Assembly: GCA_946186215.1 (NCBI GenBank)
Contig: CAMHMM010000101.1
Coordinates: 1-6,831, forward strand
Source: an uncultured Ruminococcus sp.
GTDB lineage: Bacteria; Bacillota; Clostridia; Oscillospirales; Ruminococcaceae
Reading direction: 5' to 3'
Length of the DNA stretch: 6,831 bases
In this document: positions 5,507-6,831 of the stretch, piece after piece
How positions within the stretch are numbered: position 1 is the stretch's first letter
Layout: each line of letters begins with the position of its first letter
The notes under the pieces: model-generated
What the model was told of the DNA's origin: nothing
Database searches by the model: none
The model's input: the letters and a program-made list of their open reading frames with translations, nothing else
Translations under genes and position numbers: made by a program

Positions 5507-6831
5507 CTTCCTGTTCGCCTGTATTTTCTCCGTCTTCCTCTGTATTGTCCGATGTGTCTTCGCTGCTTTCCTCCGCAGAGGTCTCCTCTTCGCCGCTGTC
5601 TTCCCCGGTATCCTCGGAAGCTTCTCCGCCGTCTTCATCCTCAGGTTTTTCCTCGGGGATCACCGGCTTCGTTTCCGTTGCCTCGGGCTCGGGCTCCTCG
5701 TAGTTTGCGTAGTACGCCGCGGTATCTACACCATCCTTGATTATATTGTCATAGACGCAGACATATTTTTCATCGGAGGTTATCCTCGAAAGGATGTAGT
5801 CCTCACTTTCGTATATCTCATCTATCTTCTTGAAAAGCACTCTCTGTCCCCAGAGAACATAGCAGCCCTTTTCGTTCTGCTTGTTAAAGCGCAGTGCCTC
5901 TCTGGGCACTCTGATGCCCTCAAAGTCGTGAAGCGTCATATCAACACGGTCAGTGCGCATTTTTACAAGATTATATGTAAGCTCGTCGCACCTGAGCACA
6001 ACTATCGTGCCTGATCCGTCCTCTGCGGGATCAAGTCTCTCGATGGTAGCCTTGACCGTATCCGCCACGGATGCAAATGAAAGTCTTACCTCGTCACCCG
6101 CATTGAAGGTGTTGGCGGAATTGTCGATCACTCCCGCGATCTTCCAGTCGTAGCCCTCAATGAGCTTTCCTATATCCTCTGAGCGCTTTGCGCCCGAGTC
6201 ATGTTCGATAACATTGTCTATCTGTGCCTTTGTGATCGTCGCAGCGTAATCAAAGTCGAGCTCCTTCTCAAAGCCGTCCGTATAGCTGACAAAGTAGCCT
6301 GAGTCGGGCGAATAGAAGGCCTGCTTGAAATCCTTTCTCCTGCGGCGCAGCTGAGCCTCTTCAGCGGAAAGCTCCGCGATGCGCTGATCATATCCCTCTT
6401 CCTGACCGATGGAGATCTGGTATATGCACATCAGGGTAAAGAGATTATCCCTGTGGGATTTAAGATCGCCTATCTGCCCCTTTGCAAGCATGGCCGCAAT
6501 GGTCTGGTATTCTTCACTTATCAGCGATGAAATGAAATCCGGCTGTGCAGTCTGGACGGTACCGGGGTTCTGTGCAGAGCTCAAAAGGTCTATCTCAGCC
6601 TCACAGTTTTCTATCCTGCGGTTGACCTCTATCTCTTCCTCGCTGTTGTATACATAGGCCACAACAGAATCCTTGGCAACCTTGCCACCGTCTGTTACGG
6701 GATAACTCAGCACGCCGCTGTACTTCTCGCTGATCACCTCTTCACTGCGGATAAACACTCCTCTGAATGTCACGGTGTCTGCGGAGGAACATTCCTGCGC
6801 CACCTCGATATCATACTGCTTGTTTACCTTA
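5490..6831 (-). CDS. HlyD-type membrane-fusion/adaptor-like protein, 5' end outside window
   Basis: Partial gene with 446 codons visible. The reading frame stays open to the window edge, so the GTG at 6803 is an internal valine rather than the start. The missing N-terminus would be expected to hold a single membrane anchor. Numbering from the first complete codon, residues about 34-61 look like the first half of a barrel-sandwich (lipoyl-like) domain, with a G-V-L-S-Y-P-V-T-D-G-G-K-V pattern. Residues about 63-170 are charged and largely helical, probably a hairpin or coiled coil. Residues about 171-189 (SPDSGYFVSYTDGFE) look like the second lipoyl half. Residues about 228-309 resemble the beta-barrel of HlyD/RND-type adaptors. 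The last 69 residues are a low-complexity acidic tail. Adaptors of this shape bridge a membrane transporter to the outside, but no transporter is visible here, so the partner and cargo are unknown. The stop overlaps yggS by 17 nt, which suggests co-transcription. The family call rests on fold-like pattern only. Confidence 0.72.
   Translation of the reverse strand, partial: KVNKQYDIEVAQECSSADTVTFRGVFIRSEEVISEKYSGVLSYPVTDGGKVAKDSVVAYVYNSEEEIEVNRRIENCEAEIDLLSSAQNPGTVQTAQPDFISSLISEEYQTIAAMLAKGQIGDLKSHRDNLFTLMCIYQISIGQEEGYDQRIAELSAEEAQLRRRRKDFKQAFYSPDSGYFVSYTDGFEKELDFDYAATITKAQIDNVIEHDSGAKRSEDIGKLIEGYDWKIAGVIDNSANTFNAGDEVRLSFASVADTVKATIERLDPAEDGSGTIVVLRCDELTYNLVKMRTDRVDMTLHDFEGIRVPREALRFNKQNEKGCYVLWGQRVLFKKIDEIYESEDYILSRITSDEKYVCVYDNIIKDGVDTAAYYANYEEPEPEATETKPVIPEEKPEDEDGGEASEDTGEDSGEEETSAEESSEDTSDNTEEDGENTGEQEDVQIE
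5507..5512 (-). promoter_or_regulatory. Possible Shine-Dalgarno deciding the yggS start
   Basis: AGGAAG directly abuts the ATG at 5506, too close to serve it well, but lies 9 nt ahead of an in-frame TTG at 5497. Either the ATG is used through coupling with the terminating upstream gene, or the protein begins three codons later at TTG. Both give a normal YggS protein. Confidence 0.4.

Noticed and set aside
5507..5638. N-terminal extension of yggS by 44 residues
   Set aside because: It is very basic and has no counterpart in YggS proteins. It is explained as the shifted frame of the upstream gene's Glu/Asp-rich tail.

Overview
The window reads as a piece of a low-to-mid GC Bacillota chromosome, most likely a clostridial (Ruminococcus/Oscillospiraceae-like) anaerobe. 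The reasons are the gene order yggS(ylmE)-sepF-ylmH-divIVA-ileS, which is the conserved division cluster of Gram-positive bacteria, the good purine-rich Shine-Dalgarno sites, and the style of the proteins. The assignment below phylum level is inference. By eye the base composition is near 50% GC and even throughout. I see no insertion sequence, RNA gene, CRISPR array or prophage gene.

Every real gene is on the minus strand, so transcription runs from high to low coordinates. In transcription order: (1) the C-terminal part of a HlyD-type membrane-fusion/adaptor-like protein with a strongly acidic tail, whose 5' end lies outside the window (6831-5490); (2) yggS/ylmE, a PLP-binding homeostasis protein overlapping the end of gene 1 by 17 nt (5506-4814); (3) sepF, an FtsZ membrane anchor (4755-4279); (4) ylmH, an S4-domain RNA-binding protein starting with GTG 2 nt after the sepF stop (4276-3494); (5) divIVA, a polar/septal coiled-coil protein (3416-2844); (6) ileS, a complete isoleucyl-tRNA synthetase (2819-15).

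The gaps are 58 nt (yggS-sepF), 2 nt (sepF-ylmH), 77 nt (ylmH-divIVA) and 24 nt (divIVA-ileS). No intrinsic terminator interrupts the series, so one long operon or a read-through series is likely. The genes join septum assembly (SepF), curvature-dependent polar/septal scaffolding (DivIVA), ribosome-linked quality control (YlmH), PLP homeostasis (YggS) and Ile-tRNA charging (IleS).

Compared with the Bacillus subtilis order ylmD-ylmE-sepF-ylmG-ylmH-divIVA-ileS, ylmG is missing. A HlyD-like gene sits where ylmD would be, and there is no room for a T-box leader before ileS. I do not see a wholly new system. The item most worth following up is the HlyD-like envelope protein joined by overlap to the division cluster.
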